DNA of 64,000 nucleotides from Planctomycetota bacterium. Its GTDB lineage: Bacteria > Planctomycetota > UBA1135 > UBA2386. The stretch lies in assembly GCA_020638695.1 (NCBI GenBank), contig JACKIB010000021.1, forward strand, positions 27,613 through 91,612, given 5' to 3'. The first letter of the stretch is position 1. Every line of letters begins with the position of its first letter. This document shows positions 34,241-42,523 of the stretch, piece after piece. The notes below the pieces were generated by a model, which had not been told where the DNA came from, searched no databases, and worked only from the letters and a program-made list of their open reading frames with translations. The translations under genes and the position numbers were made by a program.

Positions 34241-37200
34241 TCATCGGACCAGCGGCGCGCCCTCCCAGAAGCGCAGCGTGCGCGCCGTGGCCGCGACGTA
34301 CAGATCGCCCCGAACCGCCGAACCCAGCACCGGCGCCGGCGTGCCCGAGGGCACCGTCACGCACCGCGCACCGGACGCGGCATCGAACACCAGCAAGCTG
34401 CCTTTCTCCGTGCAGGCGAGCACCCGCGAGCCGTCGCGCGAGAACCGCGGCGCGGCGCACCCACCGCGCACACCGGGGACGCTCCACAGCAGCCGCCCGC
34501 TGTCGACGTCCCACACCGCAAGCCGACTCGCAGGCACCCACACGCTCGCCGCGACGCGGCGCCCGTCGGCGGAGAACGCCGGTTTGCCGTAGACGAACTC
34601 CTCGCCCGGCACCACCAGTTCCCGCACCAGCGCACCGGTCTCGGCGTCGAGCAAGCGCAGCCGGCCATCGTTGGCCCCGGCGGCGATCCACCTTCCGTCG
34701 GGCGAGAAGGCGCACTCGTGTGCCCCGTTCGGCCACACGTCGGGCTTCCCGGCGGACACCGTCCACAGCGGCCGCAACCCGTTCAGCTCGAACAGCCGCA
34801 CCCGCCCGTCGATCCCCGCCGTCACACAGCGCGGGAGTGTCGGGTGGACGTCGAGCCCCGCGATCCCCTCCGTGTGCGCCTTGCACGTCGCGACCTCCGC
34901 GTCGGTGTCGGCGTCGTACACCGTCACGCTGCCGAATCGATCGCCGGCGACCAAGCGCCGCCCGTCCGGGGTGAACGCGAACGTCGCGCGGTGGCTGCGG
35001 AGCGACGTGCGACGCGCCAACCGGCGCTGCCGCACATCCCAGATCTCCACCCAGCCCGACATTCCGGCGACCGCGAGCTCCGCGCAGCCCGGGCGGAACG
35101 CCAAGCCGTAGCCCGCACTCGCCACCGGCACCTCGCTACACCCGGAACCGCGCAGCGACCAGAGCCGGGCGCCGTCCGCGCCCGCGCTGGCGAAACGGGC
35201 TCCGTTCCGCACGATGCACCCGACGTTCCCGGTGTGCCCGGTGAAGCGCCCGCGAACCCGCCAGCTCGCGACGTCCCAGACCGTGATGATCGGGCGCCCC
35301 CCGGCGAGCAGCGCTTTGCCGTCGTCGCTCCACGCCAACGCCACCGGTCCGGACCACTGGTGCGCGAGCTCGCGAAGCCGCGCACCGGAGGCGAGGTCCC
35401 AGATCAGCACGCGCCCATCCCAACCACTGGAGGCTAGCCAGGCCCCGTCGGGACTCGGCGCCACCGCCTCGAGCCAGTCGGAATGCCCCGAGAGCTCGTG
35501 GACCAAGCCTCCGCTGGTCGCGTCGAACACTCGTACGGCGCTGGATCGGTCGCCGTCACCACCGCGGTCGCGGCCTCCGACGATCGCGAGCTTGCTGTCG
35601 GGCGACCAGGCGAGGCACGACACACCGAACAACCCTCGTACCAACACGGACTCGCACTGCAGGGACTCGGCCGACCACGTCTCGACCCGACCGGTGTCCC
35701 CACCGACCAGCAGGCGCACACCGTCGGGCGACAAGCTGGCGCGGATCCAGCGGCCCTGCGGCGCGCTGGCTCGCTGGATTCCGCGATCGAGGTCCACCGC
35801 GAAGATCCGGTCGCCGGCAGCCACCAGAACGCCTTGCGGGCCGCGAAACGAAACGGTGAGGACCTCACCGGGGAGCGACCACTGCCGCACGCATTCGCCG
35901 GTCGACAGGTCCCACACGCGCAGCGTCCGGTCACGGCCACCGGTTGCCAGCCGCAGTCCGTCGGGTGCGAACGCGGCGCAGTGCACCACACCCGCGTGGC
36001 CTCGCAGTTCGCCGTCGCTGGTGTCGGACAGCCGCTCCAGCGCGTGCCACTCCCAGCCGCGCAACGCCGGCGTGCAACCGTCCAGCAAGGCCCGCATGCC
36101 GTGGATGTCGCCGCGCTCGTAGGACAGGCTCGCCAGCGCGACCTGGTTGCGGTAGTCGCGTCGGCGCAGCCGGACCGCGGCGCGCGACTGCAGCACGATC
36201 ACCGCGACGAGTCCGAGGACGATCGCGAGCACCGCCGCCGCCGCACCCTTGTTGCGCTGGATCCACTTGCGCAACTCGACCAGCGCGCCGGTCTTGTGGG
36301 CGCGGACCACGCGGCCCTCGAGGTAGGCGCGCAGGTCGTCGGCGAGCTCCTGCATCGACGCGTAGCGGCGATCCGGTTCGCGCGCCATCGCCCGGTCGCA
36401 GATCGCGACCAGTTCCGACGGGACCGAACGCGCGACCCGCGACAGCGGCTCCGGGGGACCGCAGCGGGCGGCCTGCACCACGTCGAGCGGGCTGTCGCCA
36501 CTGGAACCGGAGTACGGCCGCACACCGCTCAGTGCGTGGTACAGGATCGCCCCCACCGCGTACACATCGGAACGCTGGTCGACCTTCTCGATGTCGCCCA
36601 GCGCCTGCTCGGGCGGCATGTAGGACGGGGTGCCCACCACGTCGCCCGCGAGCGTCGCATCGAGGGCGTCACCGTCCGCCGCCACCCCCGCGTCGGATCC
36701 CGGGGTCGCGGCCGGCGCGGGCGTCCCACCGACCAGCTTGGCCAGACCCCAGTCCAGCACGTAGGTCTCGCCGAACGGCCCGACCATCACGTTGCTCGGC
36801 TTGAGGTCGCGGTGCAGCACCCCCTCCGAGTGCGCGTAGGCCATCGCCTCGCACACCCGTTGCAGCACCCCTACCAATCGAGTCATCGTCCACGGGGAGC
36901 GACCGCGGCGCGCCTCGTCGATGATGTCCCCGAGGTGCCGGCCACGCACCAGCTGCATGGTGAACCACAGGTCGCCCCGCTCGGTCTCCCCGACGTCGTG
37001 CACCGGCAGGATTCCGGGGTGGACCAGCTGGCCGAGGATCTGCGCCTCGTTGCGCAACCGCTCCTGCCGGCGCGTCCAGTCGGGGGGTCGGTTGGTCGCA
37101 TGCGTGCCGCGCACCAGCTTCATCGCCAGCGCGCGGCACATCACGCCGTCCCAGACCTCGAACACGGTCCCCATGCCCCCGGAATCGATCTTGCGGCGCA

Positions 37201-37456
37201 CCTCGTAGCGTCCGGCGACGGCGCTCGGGGCGCCGTCCTCACCGTCGCCGTCCGAGACCCCACCGAGGGCGGCCAGTCCGCCGGCGTAGCACGCCGCGAG
37301 CTCGCGCAGCTCGGCGTCGAGGTCTGGGTGCGCGGCGACCAACGCGTCGATGTCGACCGGGCCTACTCCGCCGGTTCGTTCCAGCGCAGCGAAGAACACC
37401 GCTTCGGCGCGGGTCGCACCGGCGCGGCGCGTCCGGGATGACTCGGTCGAGGGCAT
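34241..37456 (-). CDS. Membrane Ser/Thr protein kinase with WD40 propeller
   Basis: A 1071-residue receptor-like kinase. The kinase domain (about residues 83-370) has RYEVRRKIDSGGMGTVFEV, catalytic Lys in ALAMKLV, HRDLKPSNVMVG, and DWG in place of DFG (VLDWGLAK), a known bacterial variant. MPPEQALGDIEKVDQRSDVYA forms the activation segment and APE-like motif. A transmembrane helix (AAAAVLAIVLGLVAVIVL) near residue 400 is followed by about 14 WD40 repeats ending in WD-type dipeptides (LRVWDLST, VRVFDATSG, VEIWDVRQ). It probably senses an outside ligand and phosphorylates the ECF sigma encoded 10 nt downstream. Start ATG 37456 precedes the first recognisable segment; the frame is open upstream. 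Confidence 0.93.
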   Translation of the reverse strand: MPSTESSRTRRAGATRAEAVFFAALERTGGVGPVDIDALVAAHPDLDAELRELAACYAGGLAALGGVSDGDGEDGAPSAVAGRYEVRRKIDSGGMGTVFEVWDGVMCRALAMKLVRGTHATNRPPDWTRRQERLRNEAQILGQLVHPGILPVHDVGETERGDLWFTMQLVRGRHLGDIIDEARRGRSPWTMTRLVGVLQRVCEAMAYAHSEGVLHRDLKPSNVMVGPFGETYVLDWGLAKLVGGTPAPAATPGSDAGVAADGDALDATLAGDVVGTPSYMPPEQALGDIEKVDQRSDVYAVGAILYHALSGVRPYSGSSGDSPLDVVQAARCGPPEPLSRVARSVPSELVAICDRAMAREPDRRYASMQELADDLRAYLEGRVVRAHKTGALVELRKWIQRNKGAAAAVLAIVLGLVAVIVLQSRAAVRLRRRDYRNQVALASLSYERGDIHGMRALLDGCTPALRGWEWHALERLSDTSDGELRGHAGVVHCAAFAPDGLRLATGGRDRTLRVWDLSTGECVRQWSLPGEVLTVSFRGPQGVLVAAGDRIFAVDLDRGIQRASAPQGRWIRASLSPDGVRLLVGGDTGRVETWSAESLQCESVLVRGLFGVSCLAWSPDSKLAIVGGRDRGGDGDRSSAVRVFDATSGGLVHELSGHSDWLEAVAPSPDGAWLASSGWDGRVLIWDLASGARLRELAHQWSGPVALAWSDDGKALLAGGRPIITVWDVASWRVRGRFTGHTGNVGCIVRNGARFASAGADGARLWSLRGSGCSEVPVASAGYGLAFRPGCAELAVAGMSGWVEIWDVRQRRLARRTSLRSHRATFAFTPDGRRLVAGDRFGSVTVYDADTDAEVATCKAHTEGIAGLDVHPTLPRCVTAGIDGRVRLFELNGLRPLWTVSAGKPDVWPNGAHECAFSPDGRWIAAGANDGRLRLLDAETGALVRELVVPGEEFVYGKPAFSADGRRVAASVWVPASRLAVWDVDSGRLLWSVPGVRGGCAAPRFSRDGSRVLACTEKGSLLVFDAASGARCVTVPSGTPAPVLGSAVRGDLYVAATARTLRFWEGAPLVR

Positions 37457-37946
37457 GGCGCGCGTCCGGGCGATGCTATCCCAGCGGGTCGCATGGCGCG
37501 CGCCGGCGGGCGCGTTCTTCGCCGTCGAACCTCGACCTCCCGCGGGCGTCGATACGGCGACGTACTCGATCAGGCAGGAATCGAGATCGTGGGTGCACCG
37601 GACAAGGCCGCTGGATCGAGCGTACGCCATGACACCTGTGTCGGGGCCACGCGGTCGCGCACGTGCGTCCAGTGGGTCGCGTCGAACCCCGCCATGACCA
37701 GGAACGGGCACCAGCGCGGTGTCAGGTTCTCGTCGACCAGGATCCTGACGACGCCGGGAGCGGAAGATCGATTGTGCAGTCGCCCGCTGTCAGGGGCATG
37801 GCAAGGGGTTCGCCGCGCACCCGGATGGACGGGTCCGGGGCTCCGCACGCCATTTCTTTGCCGTCGTGCGACGGATCGGCGCCCGGTCGATCGCGGAGAT
37901 CCGGGAGGCACTTCGCCCCCGCTGATCAACCGACCTGAAGCAACCG
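37457..37946. other. Divergent intergenic region with a toxin remnant
   Basis: These 490 bp separate the kinase (minus) and the metalloprotease-like gene (plus). A fragment of a PIN-like toxin gene lies on the minus strand (see separate entry). No other gene or clear promoter was identified. Confidence 0.5.
37620..37752 (-). pseudogene. DUF5615 PIN-like toxin remnant
   Basis: The minus strand encodes VVRILVDENLTPRWCPFLVM and then AGFDATHWTHVRDRVAPT. This matches the first 40 residues of DUF5615 toxin-like proteins (MKILIDxNLSPxWVxFLxxxGxxAxHWxxVG). The rest, including the ARxxGxVxxTHDxDF segment, is missing, and no ATG is present at the expected start. It appears to be a decayed fragment of a toxin-antitoxin pair. 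Confidence 0.55.
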
Positions 37947-40475
37947 ATGCGACTCCGAGCGAACCCCCGTCTTTCCTGGCTGGTCCCAGCCCTCCTGGCC
38001 TGCGCCGCCCCGGCCCAGTTCACCAACCCGTACGACGGCGTCGGCCGGCACGTCCGGTCCTCGCCGCTGCCGATCGTGGTGATGATGTACCAACCGAACA
38101 CCCCGCTGTCCTACGAGCGGATCTCGCTGTTCGGGCGGGATGGCGACACGCTGGTCCAAGTGGCGAAGGACCGCGGGTCCCCCTGGGTCAAGCGGGTCAC
38201 GCTCGACTTCGGGTCGCTGCGCCCGGCCGACGACCCGGTGCCGTTCCACAACCCGGACTCCAGTGTCGCGAGCTTCTTCGTCTGTGCGACCGACGGCCGG
38301 ATGTACCAGCAGACCTCCGGCCGCACCGAGTACTTCGGCACCTGGCATGCCGCGTCGACCATCCCGTACAACGTCCTGATGGCGAGCTCGATGGTCGCCG
38401 ACAACACGCCGGACGGCCTCGGGGTGACCGGGTTCGCGCGCGGCCGCGATGGCTACCTCTACAACATCTTCTTCACCCGCGGTTCGGCCGGTGGCTGGAA
38501 CAACTGGGCCCCTGTGCCCGCGTCCCCCACGCTGAGCGGCCGCCCGACGATGGTGACCTCCGCCGACGGCAAGACGGTGCACGTGCTCGCCACCGACGCG
38601 TCCGGGAACGTGCGCCACGTGAGCTTCGTCCGCGGCGGCAGCGGCGGCTGGACCGCGTGGCAAGACCTGCCGCGCACCAGGGTGTTCCGCGAGAGCCCGA
38701 TGGTCTACCGCTTCGGCGCGTTGATCAGCGTGCTCGCCACCGGCGCTGACGGCGCGGTGTACCAGTCGATCCTCGGCACCAGCGGCTGGTCGGCGTGGAG
38801 TTCGCTCGGCAGCGGCCCGGGCGGCTTCGTCTCGGGACCGTTCGTGCTGAACTCGCCGGACGGCAAGACCTTCGAGGTCGGCGCGCGCACGGCGGCCGGC
38901 GACGTCTACCTGCGCACCTACACTCGTGGCTCGGGTGGTGGCTGGGACACGTGGACCAAGTGGGACCTCGCCGGGCGGATGACCGGCACTACTACCGCGC
39001 GCAACTGGCACACGCGCACCATGACGGTCGCCGAGGCACGGGAACAACTGTTCGGCGCGAGCTCCAGCGTGGGCGCGTGGTTCCAGGAGAACTCCATGGG
39101 CAAGTTCCCGATGCGCGAAGCGTTCATCTCCGGCTGGCTGACGATGCCGGACGATCCCACGACGCCGACCGTCGACGAGTCTTCGTACGAGTTCTTCCAC
39201 GGTTCCGACTACGTGAAGAAGGCGCAGATCATGGTGCAGTCGCTGGAGAAGCTGACCAGCTTCCGCTTCAGCACCTACGACACCAACCGCGACGGTGAGG
39301 TGACCATCGACGAGCTGATGGTCTATTGGATCTACCCGGGCGAGGGCGCGCGGGTGCGCGGCGCGCCGCTGCACATCCCGGTGCCGAGTCTGTCGGGCAA
39401 GGGCGTCTCGCTGTCGCTCGGTCTACCGCGCAGCGCCGCGCACACCTCCCCGGCGACGATCTGCGAGGAACTGTGCCACGCACTGTTCGGCTTCGAGGAC
39501 CTCTACCCGACCTCGACCATGCCGGGCTACGTGGGGCCTGGCCGGTTGAGCTTGATCAGCAACAACTCGGCGTTCCCCCACCTGAACCCGTGGGGCAAGC
39601 TCAAGCTCGGTTGGGTGACGCCCAAGGTGATCACCCAGGACGGGTGGTACACCCTGCGCGCGATCGAGAGGAACAACGAGGTGCTGGTGTTGCACAACCC
39701 CACGCGGGGCACCCGTGACTACTTCGTGGTCGAGAACCGCTGGCCCGACGGCTCGATCGAAGCGACGCTGCCCGACCGCGGCATCGGCGTGTGGCGGGTC
39801 AGCGAGTACTTCGCCGGCCAGCCGGACCGCGACCGCAAGACGCTGCACTTGCTGCGCGCCGGCGGCGGCACCGACGACTCGCTGGCATTCTGGGATGCGA
39901 GCGACTTGCGCACCGCCTACCACCTGACGCCGAACTCCGGCCCGGAGAGCACGCGTTGGTACGACAACACGTCCAGCCAGATCGCGATCTACCACGTCTC
40001 CAAGGCCGGATCGACCGTGCAGATGTTCGTCGACGTGCCGCCGCTGCGCAGCGCGCCGCCGCCGCCCTACCTTCCGGCCGGGTTTCGGTACGTCGACCAG
40101 AAGGCGCCGTACCAGAATCCGAACCCCAACCTGCTCACCGGAATGAGCGTCCCGCAGATCGGGACGGACTTCCGCGTCCGCGTGCCGTTCTCCTACCTCG
40201 GCTCGACGTTCGTCAGCCACTTCCTGTTGACCGGCCTGCAGAACCCGAACTTCTCGCTGCCCGCGGTGTTCCGCGGCTACGTGTATGCGTCGACCGACTT
40301 GGTGCTGCCGACGCCGCTCGGGGCGTCGGGGCAGTACACGGAGATCAAGCTCGGCATTCCGCTCGACTTCGGGCTGGTCGGCCTGGACTTCTACCAGCAG
40401 GTGGCGCGCACCGCCCCGGGGATGAGCCCGCCGTACCTCTTGTCGCGCGGCATCCACGGCACCATCGGGAACTGA
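37947..40475 (+). CDS. Secreted M6-like metalloprotease homologue with altered Zn site
   Basis: An 842-residue exported protein (signal peptide LSWLVPALLACAAPAQ). Residues 60-345 contain repeated SxxGGWxxW motifs (GSAGGWNNWAPV, GSGGWTAWQDL, SGWSAWSSL, GSGGGWDTWTKW), a lectin-like beta-propeller. Next is an M6 peptidase-like region starting NWHTRTMTVAEAREQLFG; it includes an EF-hand loop DTNRDGEVTIDE near residue 445. At about residue 507 the segment CEELCHALFGFEDLYPTS aligns with HExxHxxGxxDLY of M6 enzymes, but the first His is Glu (EELCH) and one residue is inserted, so Zn binding is doubtful. The C-terminal 190 residues are a beta domain. It may be an inactive, carbohydrate-binding relative. 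Confidence 0.8.
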   Translation: MRLRANPRLSWLVPALLACAAPAQFTNPYDGVGRHVRSSPLPIVVMMYQPNTPLSYERISLFGRDGDTLVQVAKDRGSPWVKRVTLDFGSLRPADDPVPFHNPDSSVASFFVCATDGRMYQQTSGRTEYFGTWHAASTIPYNVLMASSMVADNTPDGLGVTGFARGRDGYLYNIFFTRGSAGGWNNWAPVPASPTLSGRPTMVTSADGKTVHVLATDASGNVRHVSFVRGGSGGWTAWQDLPRTRVFRESPMVYRFGALISVLATGADGAVYQSILGTSGWSAWSSLGSGPGGFVSGPFVLNSPDGKTFEVGARTAAGDVYLRTYTRGSGGGWDTWTKWDLAGRMTGTTTARNWHTRTMTVAEAREQLFGASSSVGAWFQENSMGKFPMREAFISGWLTMPDDPTTPTVDESSYEFFHGSDYVKKAQIMVQSLEKLTSFRFSTYDTNRDGEVTIDELMVYWIYPGEGARVRGAPLHIPVPSLSGKGVSLSLGLPRSAAHTSPATICEELCHALFGFEDLYPTSTMPGYVGPGRLSLISNNSAFPHLNPWGKLKLGWVTPKVITQDGWYTLRAIERNNEVLVLHNPTRGTRDYFVVENRWPDGSIEATLPDRGIGVWRVSEYFAGQPDRDRKTLHLLRAGGGTDDSLAFWDASDLRTAYHLTPNSGPESTRWYDNTSSQIAIYHVSKAGSTVQMFVDVPPLRSAPPPPYLPAGFRYVDQKAPYQNPNPNLLTGMSVPQIGTDFRVRVPFSYLGSTFVSHFLLTGLQNPNFSLPAVFRGYVYASTDLVLPTPLGASGQYTEIKLGIPLDFGLVGLDFYQQVARTAPGMSPPYLLSRGIHGTIGN

Positions 40476-40626
40476 TGCGGGCGGCCGGGGGCGGCTGCCC
40501 GAACGACTCGTGACCGCTTGCCGCGATCGCGCGAGGTCGCGGCTCGCGGGGTTCGACCGGGGAAGGCGAACTGCCCGCCGGAGGCCGATCCGTGGATGCT
40601 TCGTGGAAGGCACGAGTCCCTCGTCG

Positions 40627-41970
40627 CTACGGACTCGCGATACCTCCTCCACCCTCCGGATCGCCGCCCAGTTCCGCGAGACGTCGCGCCAGGTAGCGCC
40701 GCTCCGCGCCTTGCCGGGCGAGCTGCAACGCGGATCGGTACGCCGCGCACGCGTCTTCGATCCGGCCCGCCCGCCGCAGCAAATCGGCGCGCGTCGCGTG
40801 CGCCGGCAGGTAGCCGGCGAGCTCGTCCGCGGCATCCCCTTCGAGCAGGGCGTCGACCAGTTCGAGACCCTTCGCCGCACCGTCGCGCATCGCCACGGCT
40901 ACCGCGCGGTTGAGCTCCACCACCGGGGTGGGCGAAGCCTGCCGCAGCAGATCGTACAGCCCGACGATCTGCACCCAGTCGGTCGCCGCAGCGTCCGGCG
41001 CCTCGGCGTGCACCGCGGCGATCGCCGCCTGCAGGGTGTAGGCGCCGAAGCGCCGGGTCGCGAGCGCGCGTTCGACCAAGGCCGCTCCCTCGGCGATGCG
41101 CGCGCGATCCCACAGGGCGCGGTCTTGGTGCTCGAGCGTGACCAACTCACCGGCACCGTCGGCCCGCGCCGCGCTGCGCGCTTGGTGCAACAGCATCAAG
41201 GCGAGTAGGCCGGTCGCCTCGGGGTGGCTCGGCGGCGCATCCCCGGCGTCGCCGAGTAGCTCCACCAGGAGCCGGCCGAGCCGCAACGCCTCGCTGCACA
41301 AGTCGACGCGCAGCAGCGCCTCACCGGACAGCGCGTGGTAGCCCTCGTTGAACACCAGGTAGACGACTTGCAGCACCGCATCGAGCCGCTCGGGAAGCTC
41401 TGGGGGTTCCGACACCTCGAACGGCAGGTGCTCGTCGCGGATCTTCGCCTTGGCGCGGACGATCCGCTGCGCGAGGGTCGATGGCGGGGTGAGGAACGCC
41501 CGACCGATCTCCTCGGTGGTGAGGCCGCAGACTTCGCGCAGGGTCAGGGCAACCCGCGCCTCGGGCGGCAGTGCGGGATGGCAGCAGGTGAAGACCATCC
41601 GCAGCCGGTCGTCGGCGAGTTCGCCCTCGAGGGCGTGCAGGCCCGGAGTGCCCGCCGGGGCAGCGGCCGACGCGGACTCGATTCGCGCCGCGACGACCGC
41701 CAGCGATGCATCGATGCGCGCCCGCCGGCGCAACACGTCCAGCGCCCGGTAGCGTCCCGCCGACACGAGCCAGGCGCGCGGCTGCGCCGGCACGCCTTCG
41801 ATCGGCCAGCGTCGCAGCGCTTCGGCGAACGCGTCCGACAGCGCTTCCTCGGCGAGGTCGAAGTCGCCCAACCAGCGGACCAGCGTGGCGAGCACGCGGC
41901 GCGAGTCGGCGCGGTAGATCGCGTCGATCCGCGCCCGCAATTCCGCGTCCGCCGCGCCGGGATCGCGCAT
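40627..41970 (-). CDS. ECF42-type sigma factor with TPR-like extension
   Basis: A 447-residue protein with an N-terminal sigma pair and a long C-terminal extension, the architecture of ECF42. Region 2 is AIYRADSRRVLATLVRWLGD-FDLAEEALSDAFAEALRRW; region 4 has LPPEARVALTLREVCGLTTEE and TPPSTLAQRIVRAKAKIRDE. The extension (VYLVFNEGYHALSGEALLR, LLALMLLHQARSAARADG, PVVELNRAVAVAM) is DUF6596-like and helical. ECF42 factors are linked with YCII/DGPF-domain proteins, as here: the partner gene ends 8 nt upstream. ATG 41970 was chosen for the start MRDPGAADAELRARID. Confidence 0.93.
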   Translation of the reverse strand: MRDPGAADAELRARIDAIYRADSRRVLATLVRWLGDFDLAEEALSDAFAEALRRWPIEGVPAQPRAWLVSAGRYRALDVLRRRARIDASLAVVAARIESASAAAPAGTPGLHALEGELADDRLRMVFTCCHPALPPEARVALTLREVCGLTTEEIGRAFLTPPSTLAQRIVRAKAKIRDEHLPFEVSEPPELPERLDAVLQVVYLVFNEGYHALSGEALLRVDLCSEALRLGRLLVELLGDAGDAPPSHPEATGLLALMLLHQARSAARADGAGELVTLEHQDRALWDRARIAEGAALVERALATRRFGAYTLQAAIAAVHAEAPDAAATDWVQIVGLYDLLRQASPTPVVELNRAVAVAMRDGAAKGLELVDALLEGDAADELAGYLPAHATRADLLRRAGRIEDACAAYRSALQLARQGAERRYLARRLAELGGDPEGGGGIASP

Positions 41971-41978
41971 CCCGCAGC

Positions 41979-42344
41979 CTACTGGTGGCAGCCGGCGGCG
42001 AACGGGCGCACCTCGACGCCCCACCCGAGATCCTCACCGAGGGTGGCGGCCGGGTGCAGGGCGGCGATCCGCAGCGCTTCGTTCAGGTCGCGCGCCTCGA
42101 TCACGATGACGCCACCGATCTGCTCCTTGGTCTCCAGGTACGGACCGTCGGTGGTGACCGTCTTGCCGCCGCGCGGGCGCAGGCAGGTCGAGCCCCACTC
42201 GAGACTCTCGGAAGAGACATGGTGGCCGCTGTTGCGCAGCTCCTCGTCGTGCACCCGGCACTGCGCCACGAGCTGTTCGAACTGTGCGGGGGTGAGCTGC
42301 GCCATCTTGGCCTGGTCGCCGTACGCCAGCAGCAGGTACTCCAT
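41979..42344 (-). CDS. YCII/DGPF-domain protein
   Basis: A 121-residue YCII-related protein with the family motif TVTTDGPYLETKEQIGG near residue 65 and an opening MEYLLLAYGDQAKMAQL. YCII proteins are small ferredoxin-fold dimers of uncertain enzymatic role, almost always genomic partners of ECF42 sigma factors. Two in-frame ATGs occur at 42356 and 42344; the second is preferred since GGAG (overlapping the first) lies 6 nt upstream. It is the first gene of the pair, behind an ECF42-like promoter motif. Confidence 0.93.
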   Translation of the reverse strand: MEYLLLAYGDQAKMAQLTPAQFEQLVAQCRVHDEELRNSGHHVSSESLEWGSTCLRPRGGKTVTTDGPYLETKEQIGGVIVIEARDLNEALRIAALHPAATLGEDLGWGVEVRPFAAGCHQ

Positions 42345-42411
42345 CGTCGACTCCATCGGTTCGGTCGGTTCGGGGTCCCGCCGGGCAGTGTGCCCGGGGA
42401 ATGCCGTGGAG

Positions 42412-42437
42412 TCGCTCGCCGGAGCGCCCGATCGACA
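42412..42437 (-). promoter_or_regulatory. ECF42-type promoter motif
   Basis: On the minus strand TGTCGA (42437-42432) is followed after 17 nt by CGA (42414-42412). This is the form of promoter I recall for ECF42 targets (TGTCGA at -35, a CGA core at -10). It lies about 70 nt upstream of the YCII gene, so the sigma factor probably drives its own operon. Confidence 0.55.
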
Positions 42438-42523
42438 CCGGGCTGCAGAAAATCTGCGAGCCCGGGCGGGTGGTCCGAGCGACGCCAATCCGGGCGCGCG
42501 GTCGTTGCGCGCCCCACCCTGCC

